Positions 9,091 to 16,386 of a DNA stretch of 61,336 bases are shown here, piece after piece (position 1 is the first letter of the stretch; the number at the start of each line of letters is the position of its first letter). The notes beneath the pieces were generated by a model, which was not told where the DNA came from, did no database searches, and was given only the letters and a program-made list of their open reading frames with translations. This DNA comes from Ignavibacterium sp. (lineage in GTDB: Bacteria > Bacteroidota > Ignavibacteria > Ignavibacteriales > Ignavibacteriaceae), in the NCBI GenBank assembly GCA_020354005.1, contig CP070637.1, positions 1,544,025 to 1,605,360 of the forward strand. Direction: 5' to 3'. The position numbers and the translations under genes were made by a program.

Positions 9091-10239
9091 ATGGATGCAA
9101 AAAAATATAATAATATAAAACTTAGTATTGGAATTAGTAAGGCTTTGGTCAGCTTCCTTCTCATTATGTTATTTGTATGGTTAGGTTATAGTATAAAATT
9201 AGAAAGCTTTGCTGCATCATATGTAGATGATAAATACCTCATATTTTTACTGTTCACATTTCTGATTGGTTTAGGTGCTTCAGTTTTTTTCGCTCCAATT
9301 AATTTCTATACTGGTTTTTATATAGAGCACAAATACGAACTTTCAAATCAGACATTTCGTAAATGGGTGTGGGAAAATTTTAAGGGTTCTTTGGTTTCCA
9401 TTGTAATTGGTGTACCCATTATGCTGCTCTTTTATTTTACGATGAACCAATTTGGTTCCCTTTGGTGGCTGCCATTTGCAATTATAATGTTTTTTGTGTC
9501 GGTAGTACTTTCGCAGATATTTCCCATTGTTATCCTACCATTGTTTCATAAGATAACACCTTTGGATAATGAAGAATTAAAAAGTAAGATTGATCAACAT
9601 GCGAATGATGCTGGAATAAAAGTGGAAAACATCTACAGGTTTGATATGAGCAAAAATACAAAGAAGGCAAACGCAGCATTAACTGGTTTGGGAAAAACAA
9701 AAAGAATAATTCTTGGTGATACTCTTATTGATAATTATTCAAATGAAGAAATTGAAACTGTAATTGCTCATGAGTTGGGGCATTATAAAAGAAAGCACAT
9801 TGTAAAAAATATTCTAATTGGGACTGCTTCAAGTTTTCTCACTTTGTTTTTGATATCTTACCTGTATGAGAATTCGCTGGAAGTATTTGGATTTACATCG
9901 ATCACACAAATTGCAGCTTTGCCATTACTCGCTTTGTGGTCAATGTTAATAGGTGTTATCCAGACTCCACTTGGGAACTTACTTTCACGAAAATATGAAT
10001 ATGAGGCGGATGAGTATGCTGTGAAGGAAACAGGTCTTGCGCAGCAATTTGTTAACACACTTGAGAAAATAACCGATCAAAACTTAGGGGATAAGGAACC
10101 ACATCCATTTGTAGAATGGTTTTTTTACAGCCATCCATCTATAAAGAACAGGGTAAATGCTGTAAAAATATTTGCAAAGGCTAACAATATTTCCCCAACT
10201 GTTTCGGATGAAAGTTCTCTATCCTTGCAAAGTAACTAA
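9091..10239 (+). CDS. M48 family zinc metalloprotease (CAAX protease 1/Ste24-like)
   Basis: A membrane-embedded zinc protease of the M48 family, subgroup Ste24. The zinc motif is HELGH in ETVIAHELGHYKRKHIV, and the third ligand Glu lies in YEADEYAVKETG. Several membrane helices precede it (YSIKLESF onward) and one pair follows it. The protein is about 382 residues from ATG 9091. A TTG at 9055 gives 12 more residues but neither start has a clear Shine-Dalgarno; the ATG gives the more family-like N-terminus (MDAKKYNNIKLSIG). Role: cleavage of membrane or misfolded proteins, inferred. Its stop overlaps the convergent desaturase stop by 4 bases. Part of its 3' end is found again, decayed, at 11690-11824. 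Confidence 0.9.
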   Translation: MDAKKYNNIKLSIGISKALVSFLLIMLFVWLGYSIKLESFAASYVDDKYLIFLLFTFLIGLGASVFFAPINFYTGFYIEHKYELSNQTFRKWVWENFKGSLVSIVIGVPIMLLFYFTMNQFGSLWWLPFAIIMFFVSVVLSQIFPIVILPLFHKITPLDNEELKSKIDQHANDAGIKVENIYRFDMSKNTKKANAALTGLGKTKRIILGDTLIDNYSNEEIETVIAHELGHYKRKHIVKNILIGTASSFLTLFLISYLYENSLEVFGFTSITQIAALPLLALWSMLIGVIQTPLGNLLSRKYEYEADEYAVKETGLAQQFVNTLEKITDQNLGDKEPHPFVEWFFYSHPSIKNRVNAVKIFAKANNISPTVSDESSLSLQSN

Positions 10240-11435
10240 TTGATTACCTTATATGATTTGCTGCTTTCTGTACTTAAGATAATTGAACATAGTTGTGTCC
10301 AAATTTTCCATTCGGTAGAATAAGAGCGCCGGGATATTCTCAATTCACTCCTAATCTCTCTTAATTTGTATTTGCTGACTTTATCTTTCTTAGCGTACAA
10401 ACGATTTGAGATAAGTTCTGATATTTCTTCTTGCTTAATCTTCAGTGAAGAAGACAATTGGTTTACTTTCTCAACAAGAAATGATTTATAATCATTATCA
10501 TCCTGGGGTATAATACGTTTTAATTTTTTTGGATAAGATTTCATTTCCACAATTCGTCCAAGTACCAAAGATTTATCCATATTTATCAGTTTTTTGGTTA
10601 TTTTATCTTTTGAATACCTATGCAAATCAAAAGTCAATCCAATTTTGGATAGTGAATAAATTAACCACTTACTAAGATCAAAATGGTACCAACGAATACC
10701 ATTACGATAATCACCTGGAAAAGTATGATGATAATTATGGTAGCCTTCACCTACGGTGAGTAGTGCCAAAATTGCATTATCACGAGCTGTTAGTTCTTTG
10801 GAGTATGATTTTTCACCCCACCAGTGAGCTAAAGAATTGATGAACCAGGTAAAATGGTAAGAAAAGAGAAGTCTAACTAAAACAGCTAGTATAAAAGCTC
10901 CTAACCATTGATTTGTTAACCACCCTACAAATGCAAAAGTTATTACATTCGTAAGAATAGCAAACAGATAATAGTTGTTGTGTTGCCACACTAGTAACTT
11001 GTTCTTGATTAGATCAGGAATAATATTTTCCTGAATTTGAGTGGGGGGCATAAATAACCATAATACGTGAGCGAACCAAAATCCTCTCTTTATATTATAA
11101 GGATCACCTGCTTGATCTACATTAGCATGATGTAAGCGGTGGTCATAACTCCATCTCAGAGCCGAACCTTGAAGAGTTAAAGTAGCTAGCCATAAAAGTG
11201 CAATTTCCACAACTTTCACAGTTCGATATGTGGGATGAGAATATAGGCGATGATAACCGGCTGTGATGCCAATCTCAGATAAAAAAAGTAGAATAATAGT
11301 TAATATAATTAACATCAAACCGGGTGGATCATAGAAAAAATAAAATGGTAAGCAGAAAATAACCACTAAGTGTAAGACCAGAATAAAAACTCCGGAACTA
11401 GTCATCTTCAATTCTTTAAAGTATGTGGAATTCAT
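10236..11435 (-). CDS. Membrane fatty acid desaturase (acyl-CoA delta-9 type)
   Basis: A 399-residue di-iron membrane desaturase that would put a double bond into acyl chains. The three histidine boxes are HRLYSH (62-67), HRLHH (99-103) and HNYHH (233-237, in GEGYHNYHHTFPGDYRNGI), exactly the SCD-like pattern. Membrane helices lie at about 15-52 and 155-205. A basic C-terminal extension of about 130 residues beyond the core is not typical for the shortest family members. It stands alone on the minus strand between plus-strand genes. The duplicated M48 fragment on its far side suggests it was inserted here (see findings). Boxes make the family secure; regioselectivity cannot be read from sequence. 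Confidence 0.92.
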   Translation of the reverse strand: MNSTYFKELKMTSSGVFILVLHLVVIFCLPFYFFYDPPGLMLIILTIILLFLSEIGITAGYHRLYSHPTYRTVKVVEIALLWLATLTLQGSALRWSYDHRLHHANVDQAGDPYNIKRGFWFAHVLWLFMPPTQIQENIIPDLIKNKLLVWQHNNYYLFAILTNVITFAFVGWLTNQWLGAFILAVLVRLLFSYHFTWFINSLAHWWGEKSYSKELTARDNAILALLTVGEGYHNYHHTFPGDYRNGIRWYHFDLSKWLIYSLSKIGLTFDLHRYSKDKITKKLINMDKSLVLGRIVEMKSYPKKLKRIIPQDDNDYKSFLVEKVNQLSSSLKIKQEEISELISNRLYAKKDKVSKYKLREIRSELRISRRSYSTEWKIWTQLCSIILSTESSKSYKVIN

Positions 11436-11824
11436 TAATTCTCCAGATTAGGTAATATAATTAAGTATAATAATTTTTATTTAAAATATTAAGATAAAGC
11501 CTTTATGGATAGAATACTAAGTAAATCTTAATTTATAATTACGTTGTTATAGGGTGCAGCAGTGAGATTTTGAGCGAGAATTATTTTTCTTAGTAAAAAA
11601 CAGAAAGATTATTTAGTTAAATTATAATCAATAATTATTCCGAACGTCATCTACGATTTTCACCTCTGTTATTAAAAGATTTGAAATAGTTACCCATTTG
11701 TAATTAAATGTTATAAATTTGTTGATAATAAAGAGGGATTAATATGGCTATTTATAAAAGAAAACAATATTGTTTGACCAGTTTCTGATGAAGGTTCTCT
11801 ATCTTTAAATATTAATTTAATTAG
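11436..11824. other. 389-bp non-coding gap; upstream part AT-rich without features
   Basis: The part next to the desaturase (11436 to about 11690) is AT-rich and should contain the desaturase promoter, but no clear motif is seen. The rest (about 11690-11824) is a decayed copy of the 3' end of the M48 gene, annotated separately. No open frame or RNA gene was recognised. Confidence 0.6.
11690..11824 (+). pseudogene. Decayed duplicate of the 3' end of the M48 protease gene
   Basis: The last ~45 codons of the M48 gene (about 10100-10245) align with this non-coding stretch. Shared blocks in order are CCATTTGTA, ATAAAG, AACAATATT, GATGAA and TTCTCTATC; the last ~30 bases (11781-11812 against about 10198-10230) are the best conserved. 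In one frame the remnant still spells VSDEGSLSL, against VSDESSLSLQ in the intact gene. Upstream indels break the frame, so it is not translated. It ends directly before the ATG of plsC. Confidence 0.65.
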
Positions 11825-12532
11825 ATGATTACTTTAATAAAATTATTTCTGATAGCAATTCATTCTTTAATCTGTTCAATCTTAGCACTCTTTTTTTCAT
11901 TTCAACCGAGTTATAATCTATATTTTGGTCTAAGTAAATATTTTTCAACAGTTATTTTATGGATCAGCGGTATAAAATTAGAAGTTACAGGACTGGAAAA
12001 TTTTTCCCCTGAGAAGACTTACGTTTTTGTTTCCAACCATGCAAGCCAGTATGATATTGTTACTCTTCAAAAATCAATTCCAAACAGGATGGCAATGATC
12101 TTTAAAAAGGAACTGGCAAAAATTCCTTTCTTTGGTTGGCAGTTATATTTTGGACCCTATGTTATGATAGACAGACAAAATATGGAAAAAGCATTGAAGA
12201 GTATTGAAGAAGCAAAATTAAAAATGCAAAAGAAGAATATTTCAATTGTAGTGTTTGCAGAAGGTACAAGGAGCAAAACAGGAGAGGTGCAGCCATTTAA
12301 AAGGGGCGCATTTCGTTTAGCAACACTGGTTGGTTATCCGATTGTCCCGGTGTCAATTAGTGGATCAAATAAAATAATGCCCAAGGGTACGTTTAAATTG
12401 AAGAGCGGTACAATAAGGATTCATTTTGATAAACCGATTCTTTCTGAAGATGTTGAAACGAGAGAAGATGAAATTGCATTAATGAATAACGTTAGAGATA
12501 TAATAATTAAAAATCATAAGCTAGCAGACTAA
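11825..12532 (+). CDS. plsC: 1-acylglycerol-3-phosphate acyltransferase (PlsC family)
   Basis: A 235-residue lysophosphatidic acid acyltransferase, which adds the second acyl chain to make phosphatidic acid at the inner membrane. Motifs in order: NHASQYD (the HX4D catalytic box, about 76-82), the membrane-interface block around FFGWQLYFGPYVMIDRQN, and FAEGTRS (about 146-152), which binds the glycerophosphate. An N-terminal membrane helix spans about 4-24. kdsB starts 7 bases after its stop. No clear Shine-Dalgarno is seen; the decayed M48 fragment lies directly upstream. The family is sure; lysophospholipid specificity is assumed. Confidence 0.9.
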   Translation: MITLIKLFLIAIHSLICSILALFFSFQPSYNLYFGLSKYFSTVILWISGIKLEVTGLENFSPEKTYVFVSNHASQYDIVTLQKSIPNRMAMIFKKELAKIPFFGWQLYFGPYVMIDRQNMEKALKSIEEAKLKMQKKNISIVVFAEGTRSKTGEVQPFKRGAFRLATLVGYPIVPVSISGSNKIMPKGTFKLKSGTIRIHFDKPILSEDVETREDEIALMNNVRDIIIKNHKLAD

Positions 12533-12539
12533 CTATCAT

Positions 12540-13313
12540 ATGATTATAGGAATAATTCCCGCGCGATTTGCTTCAACCAGATTGATGGGAAAACCACTTG
12601 CTGATATTGGTGGTAAACCATTAGTTCAGCACACATATGAAAGTGCCTCTAAATCAAAATTATTGAACAAAATCATTCTAGCAGTTGATGATGAGAAAGT
12701 TGCACAAGTTTGTACAGATTTTGGTGCCGAGGTTGTTTTAACTCCAAAGGATATTAAAACCGGATCGGATAGGATAGCTTACGTTGTAAAGAAGAGAAAA
12801 GGCGTTGATATAATCGTTAACATTCAGGGTGATGAACCATTCGTTAAGGGTAAAATGATTGATCAGGCAATCGAACCTTTATTGTTTGATAAAGAAGTGA
12901 ACGTATCAACTCTAGTTAAAAGAATTGAGAGTGTAAAGGAATTAAAATCTCCTGATAATGTAAAGGTTGTATTCGATTACCAGAATTATGCATTATACTT
13001 TTCCCGCTCTCCGATTCCGTATGTTAGAGATACAGTCTCTGCAAAAAAAGCAATTGAAGAAAATGAAATCTTCAAACATATTGGTTTATATGTCTTCCGA
13101 AGAGAATATCTTCTGAAATTTACAAAGCTAAAACCAACAGATCTTGAACTAACGGAAAAATTGGAACAGTTAAGAATGTTAGAGAAAGGAATTAAAATTA
13201 AAGTCGTAATTACAGAGTTAGATACAATAGGAGTAGATACACCAGAAGATTTAAAACGAGCGAGAGCCTATTATAACTGGATGAAAAAACGCAGAAGTGA
13301 AAATTCCAAATAA
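12540..13313 (+). CDS. kdsB: 3-deoxy-manno-octulosonate cytidylyltransferase (CMP-Kdo synthetase)
   Basis: A 257-residue enzyme that activates Kdo with CTP to give CMP-Kdo for lipid A-core assembly, so the cell makes LPS or a related glycolipid. The nucleotide-binding N-terminus is IIPARFASTRLMGKPL (about 4-19), followed by VNIQGDEPFV (metal and substrate site) and FSRSPIPYVRD; the C-terminus has IGVDTPEDL. Length is the family norm (about 250). It follows plsC by 7 bases and overlaps the next gene by 17, within an apparent plsC-kdsB-deaminase operon. Confidence 0.95.
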   Translation: MIIGIIPARFASTRLMGKPLADIGGKPLVQHTYESASKSKLLNKIILAVDDEKVAQVCTDFGAEVVLTPKDIKTGSDRIAYVVKKRKGVDIIVNIQGDEPFVKGKMIDQAIEPLLFDKEVNVSTLVKRIESVKELKSPDNVKVVFDYQNYALYFSRSPIPYVRDTVSAKKAIEENEIFKHIGLYVFRREYLLKFTKLKPTDLELTEKLEQLRMLEKGIKIKVVITELDTIGVDTPEDLKRARAYYNWMKKRRSENSK

Positions 13314-14262
13314 GATAAAAATAGCAAATCTGCCTACACCTCTTGAACAGTTGAGATTCAGGAATAAAAGATTTTTAGTTAAGCGTGACGATTACACCGG
13401 CACTGATTATTCGGGGAATAAAATCAGGAAACTTGAATACCTTCTTTATCAAGCAAAACGTAACGGTACTGAAATAGTATTCACTTGCGGTGCAACTCAG
13501 TCCAATCATTGCAGGGCAACAGTTGCTGCAGCTGCAAGTCTTGGTATTAAAACTAAACTATTTCTTTGGGGCAGTGATTCAGATTCTGCTGATGGAAATT
13601 TATTCCTGAGTAAGCTTTATGGTGCTAAAATCTCTTTTCTGAATAAGAAAAATTATCTTAATGTAAATGAGATTATGGAAGAAGAAGGAGATCAACTTCT
13701 AAAAAAAGGAAGAAAAGTCTACATCATACCTGAAGGCGGATCAACTGCTTTAGGTATTTGGGGTTACATTCACTTTATAAATGAATTAAAGAAGCAAATA
13801 GACTTAAAGAAAATTAAAGGTATTCTCTGTGCTTCCGGCACCGGTGGAACAGCTGCAGGATTGCTTGTGGGTGCAGCGATCAATAAACTAAACCTTAATA
13901 TTTATACTGCTAATGTTCTGTATCCTAAAGAGAAACTGCAGAAAAAGATAATGTTTCTTACCGAAGGAGTCATTAGGGGCTATGATTTATCATGCAAAAT
14001 AGATGATTCAAAACTTATAATTATAGATGGTTATTCAAACGAAGGATATAAAAATATTAACAGTGATAAATTGAAGTTAATAAATGCAGTAGCTTCCGAA
14101 ACGGGAATGCTGTTAGATCCAACATATACTGGCAAAGCATTTAATGCCTACTATGATCAGTTTCTTTTAAAGGGTAACGGCAACAAGGTCATCTTCTTGC
14201 ACACGGGGGGATTATTCGGCGCTTTTTCAAAAAGAAAAAAGTATTTGAAGAATCTTTTATAA
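13297..14262 (+). CDS. PLP-dependent ACC deaminase/D-cysteine desulfhydrase family enzyme
   Basis: A 321-residue fold-type II PLP enzyme related to 1-aminocyclopropane-1-carboxylate deaminase and D-cysteine desulfhydrase. The likely PLP lysine is Lys42 in SGNKIRKLEYLL. The catalytic-loop Ser/Asn lie in CGATQSNHCRATVAAAA, and the phosphate loop is CASGTGGTAAGLLVG. The start is GTG at 13297, inside the end of kdsB. An alternative later start would remove conserved residues. Substrate cannot be told from these motifs; D-cysteine or another D-amino acid is most usual in bacteria without plant association. Confidence 0.85.
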   Translation: MKIPNKIKIANLPTPLEQLRFRNKRFLVKRDDYTGTDYSGNKIRKLEYLLYQAKRNGTEIVFTCGATQSNHCRATVAAAASLGIKTKLFLWGSDSDSADGNLFLSKLYGAKISFLNKKNYLNVNEIMEEEGDQLLKKGRKVYIIPEGGSTALGIWGYIHFINELKKQIDLKKIKGILCASGTGGTAAGLLVGAAINKLNLNIYTANVLYPKEKLQKKIMFLTEGVIRGYDLSCKIDDSKLIIIDGYSNEGYKNINSDKLKLINAVASETGMLLDPTYTGKAFNAYYDQFLLKGNGNKVIFLHTGGLFGAFSKRKKYLKNLL

Positions 14263-14338
14263 TTCGTTTGTTTCGGAAAGTTAATTCTATCCCTGCTCTT
14301 CATTGCCTAAATAAATTTTTACTGCTATTTTTAAATGT

Positions 14339-14779
14339 ATGGAATGTATTTTCTGTAATATAATAGAGGGTAATGCTAAGGCCGAAATAGTTTTTGAGGA
14401 TGAGGACATTATTGCCTTTCTTGATATACAGCCTATAAACTATGGACATACTTTAATCGTACCTAAAAAACACTACGATAATTTTTTAATCGTACCCACT
14501 GAGGAGTTGAATAGGCTGACTGTTGCAACTCAGTATATTGCGGGCGCTGTTAAAAGAAGTGTGAAGGCCGATGGTTTTAATGTTATTACAAATAACGGTG
14601 ATTCCGCAGGACAGACAGTATATCATTTCCATTTTCACGTAATTCCAAGATTTGATGAGGATTTTAATTTTAAACCAAGGCTAAAAAACTATAGCTCCGG
14701 TGGCATGAAGGAATATGCTGATAAAATCCGGTCTGCTGTTTCAAAGTATAAGGATATATATAATGGACAAAAAAATTAG
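14339..14779 (+). CDS. HIT family hydrolase
   Basis: A 146-residue histidine-triad nucleotide-binding protein. The N-terminus is [19 protein letters not shown], and the catalytic triad is HFHFHVIPR (HxHxH). It probably hydrolyses adenosine phosphoramidates or dinucleotides. It starts with ATG at 14339, 76 bases after the deaminase, and overlaps the B12-binding gene by 17 bases, suggesting co-translation. A second HIT gene occurs at 38019. Confidence 0.92.
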   Translation: MECIFCNIIEGNAKAEIVFEDEDIIAFLDIQPINYGHTLIVPKKHYDNFLIVPTEELNRLTVATQYIAGAVKRSVKADGFNVITNNGDSAGQTVYHFHFHVIPRFDEDFNFKPRLKNYSSGGMKEYADKIRSAVSKYKDIYNGQKN

Positions 14780-15170
14780 AGTTCTGGTTGCTAAAGCCGG
14801 ATTAGATGGACACGACCGTGGCGCTAAAGTAATCGCTGCTGCACTTAGGGATGCAGGTATGGAGGTGATTTACACTGGTCTTCGGCAAACTCCTGAAATG
14901 ATTGTTGAGGCCGCAATACAAGAGGATGTGGATGTAATCGGTATCAGTATTCTTTCTGGTGCACATATGACAATCCTTCCAAAAATAAAAAAGCTAATGG
15001 ATGATAAAGGATTAGACGATGTATTACTGACAGGTGGTGGTATTATACCTAAAGAAGATATTGAAGAACTAATAGTACTAGGAATAGGAGAGCTATTTAC
15101 ACCCGGGGCATCTACAACAGATATAGCCGGTTATATAAAAGATTGGATTGGAAAAAATCCGAGAAGTTAA
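14763..15170 (+). CDS. Stand-alone cobalamin-binding domain (methylmalonyl-CoA mutase C-terminal type)
   Basis: A 135-residue B12-binding protein. The DxHxxG motif is DGHDRG with D15, H17 and G20; His17 would be the lower cobalt ligand. Other blocks of the Rossmann-like fold are [12 protein letters not shown] and [13 protein letters not shown], and [10 protein letters not shown] closes the cobalamin tail site. This matches the C-terminal domain (or small subunit) of acyl-CoA mutases such as methylmalonyl-CoA mutase. ATG 14763, with AAGGA at 14749-14753, is preferred over an upstream in-frame ATG at 14715. The catalytic large subunit is not in the window. A MeaB chaperone gene is at 43290. Confidence 0.9.
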   Translation: MDKKIRVLVAKAGLDGHDRGAKVIAAALRDAGMEVIYTGLRQTPEMIVEAAIQEDVDVIGISILSGAHMTILPKIKKLMDDKGLDDVLLTGGGIIPKEDIEELIVLGIGELFTPGASTTDIAGYIKDWIGKNPRS

Positions 15171-15203
15171 TAGTCTCTAAGTTGGAAGATAATTAAATCT
15201 AAA

Positions 15204-15608
15204 CTAATCACCTTGTATTCCAAACATCCCGCTGTAACCAAAACCTTCCTCATTAGAACTATTTACCAGTTTAATTATATAGTGGTTTGAATGAGGAATA
15301 TTACTTGGAATTTGCCATATAATTTCACCAACATTTTCCAAGTTTTGTCTGATCCTGATCTTCAATACGGTTTTTCTGTAGAGGAAGATATCTACTTTAG
15401 GTGCTGATGTAATCCATTTAATCAAAACTGTATCGCTGGGTTTATATATTTCTCTTGCAGCAGGGGAACTAACAGTAATTGTTTTACCAACTTCAAGATT
15501 TGGATATATTAACGCCAGATCATTTGAACCATCAGATATTTGTCTGCATCCTGATATAGCTAATAGGGCAATTAGTGAAGTAAAGAATAAATCATTTAGC
15601 CTGTTCAT
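15204..15608 (-). CDS. Small lipoprotein with Kre9/KNH-like domain
   Basis: A 134-residue predicted lipoprotein. The N-terminus has a hydrophobic stretch ending in the lipobox LAISGC (Cys21), so the mature protein would be tethered to a membrane. The rest looks like one Ser/Thr-type Kre9/KNH beta-sandwich domain: VSSPAAREIYKPSDTVLIKW, then VDIFLYRKTVLKIRIRQNL, WQIPSNIPHSNHYIIKLVNS, ending GYSGMFGI. Such domains are often fused to secreted proteins in Bacteroidota-like genomes; here it stands alone. It points toward the convergent B12 gene. The function is unknown. Confidence 0.7.
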   Translation of the reverse strand: MNRLNDLFFTSLIALLAISGCRQISDGSNDLALIYPNLEVGKTITVSSPAAREIYKPSDTVLIKWITSAPKVDIFLYRKTVLKIRIRQNLENVGEIIWQIPSNIPHSNHYIIKLVNSSNEEGFGYSGMFGIQGD

Positions 15609-15771
15609 ATTCGCAATAACAAATTATTACACTTTGGCAATGAATATTATAGATACGAAAGCAGGTGTAAATTATAAGTTTAGAATTTTAATACATTTTA
15701 ACAATAATAGATGATTATTGCAATAAAAATTTACAAAGTTACTTTTTGTGAGCCAGTATTCTCAATTTAAT

Positions 15772-15933
15772 TCAGATTTTTGAGTTACAAAACAACATTA
15801 GTTCATTTAGTCGGTAATTTTTAGCTTGTTTTCTACTGGCACGGGAATTGGATAATATAGAACAAGTGCGATTCTCCTGTATGAAAATTGCTTGGTCATC
15901 TTCTATATCTTCGATCAAGTAATTACGCATCAT
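15772..15933 (-). CDS. Small ORF of unknown function with a strong ribosome binding site
   Basis: A 53-codon frame starts at a double ATG (15933 and 15930). AAGGAGAG lies 5 bases before it on the minus strand, one of the best Shine-Dalgarno sequences in the window. The peptide is mixed and charged (MMRNYLIEDIEDDQAIFIQE at the start, a basic middle SRASRKQAKNYR) with no membrane helix or known motif. A hairpin stands immediately upstream of the ribosome binding site. Codon use is unremarkable, so a non-coding explanation remains possible. It lies between the lipoprotein gene and uvrD. Confidence 0.4.
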   Translation of the reverse strand: MMRNYLIEDIEDDQAIFIQENRTCSILSNSRASRKQAKNYRLNELMLFCNSKI

Positions 15934-15947
15934 ATGTTCTCTCCTTG

Positions 15948-15983
15948 ACCTCTGGATCAAGTTCTTGGTTCAGAGGTTTTTTT
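15948..15983 (+). terminator. Intrinsic terminator-like hairpin read on the plus strand
   Basis: ACCTCTG (15948-15954) pairs with CAGAGGT (15971-15977). An inner CAAG/CTTG stem (15958-15961, 15964-15967) extends it, and seven Ts follow on the plus strand. No recognised plus-strand gene ends here. Read on the minus strand it is a hairpin directly before the ribosome binding site of the small ORF. Confidence 0.55.
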
Positions 15984-16386
15984 ATTTCCTTAATTCTGTA
16001 GGACATTTATTATCAAAATAAACAATAATCATAATTTTCAATGTAAAGAGTAATGTCATTAAAATTATTTTATTTGTTATAAATGTAAAAAGATTACCTT
16101 GCTTAAAACCATACAATGGTATTCATCTTATAGGATTTTATAAATTTATGAAAAAACAAAGTTGGCAAGTAGATTTTATTCAATTCAAGATAATATTATC
16201 AGATTCTCAAGAAGGATTCCATTATTTTGCAGGAGCAACTATTGTGTTTATACACAGTAGAATCTCCAAATGAGAAATGATGGAAAAAAGTAAAATTTAC
16301 TTTATTCCTGCCTTTTTATTAAAAATCCATTTTTATATATTTGCAATCTTATTTTTTAAGCTATTTTTAACAATTTTTTAGGTAAA
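15984..16386. other. Gap upstream of uvrD
   Basis: About 400 AT-rich bases with no open frame. A 13-base imperfect palindrome ACCATACAATGGT is at 16108-16120; its left half equals the half-site of the lexA operator candidate (ACCATAC). A TATATTTG at 16336-16343 fits the Bacteroidota -7 box TAnnTTTG, but no clear -33 TTTG was found at the right distance. Confidence 0.35.

Noticed and set aside
16108..16120. ACCATACAATGGT as a LexA box of uvrD
   Set aside because: Only one half matches the lexA palindrome, the spacing is shorter and it lies over 260 bases from the start; kept only as a remark.
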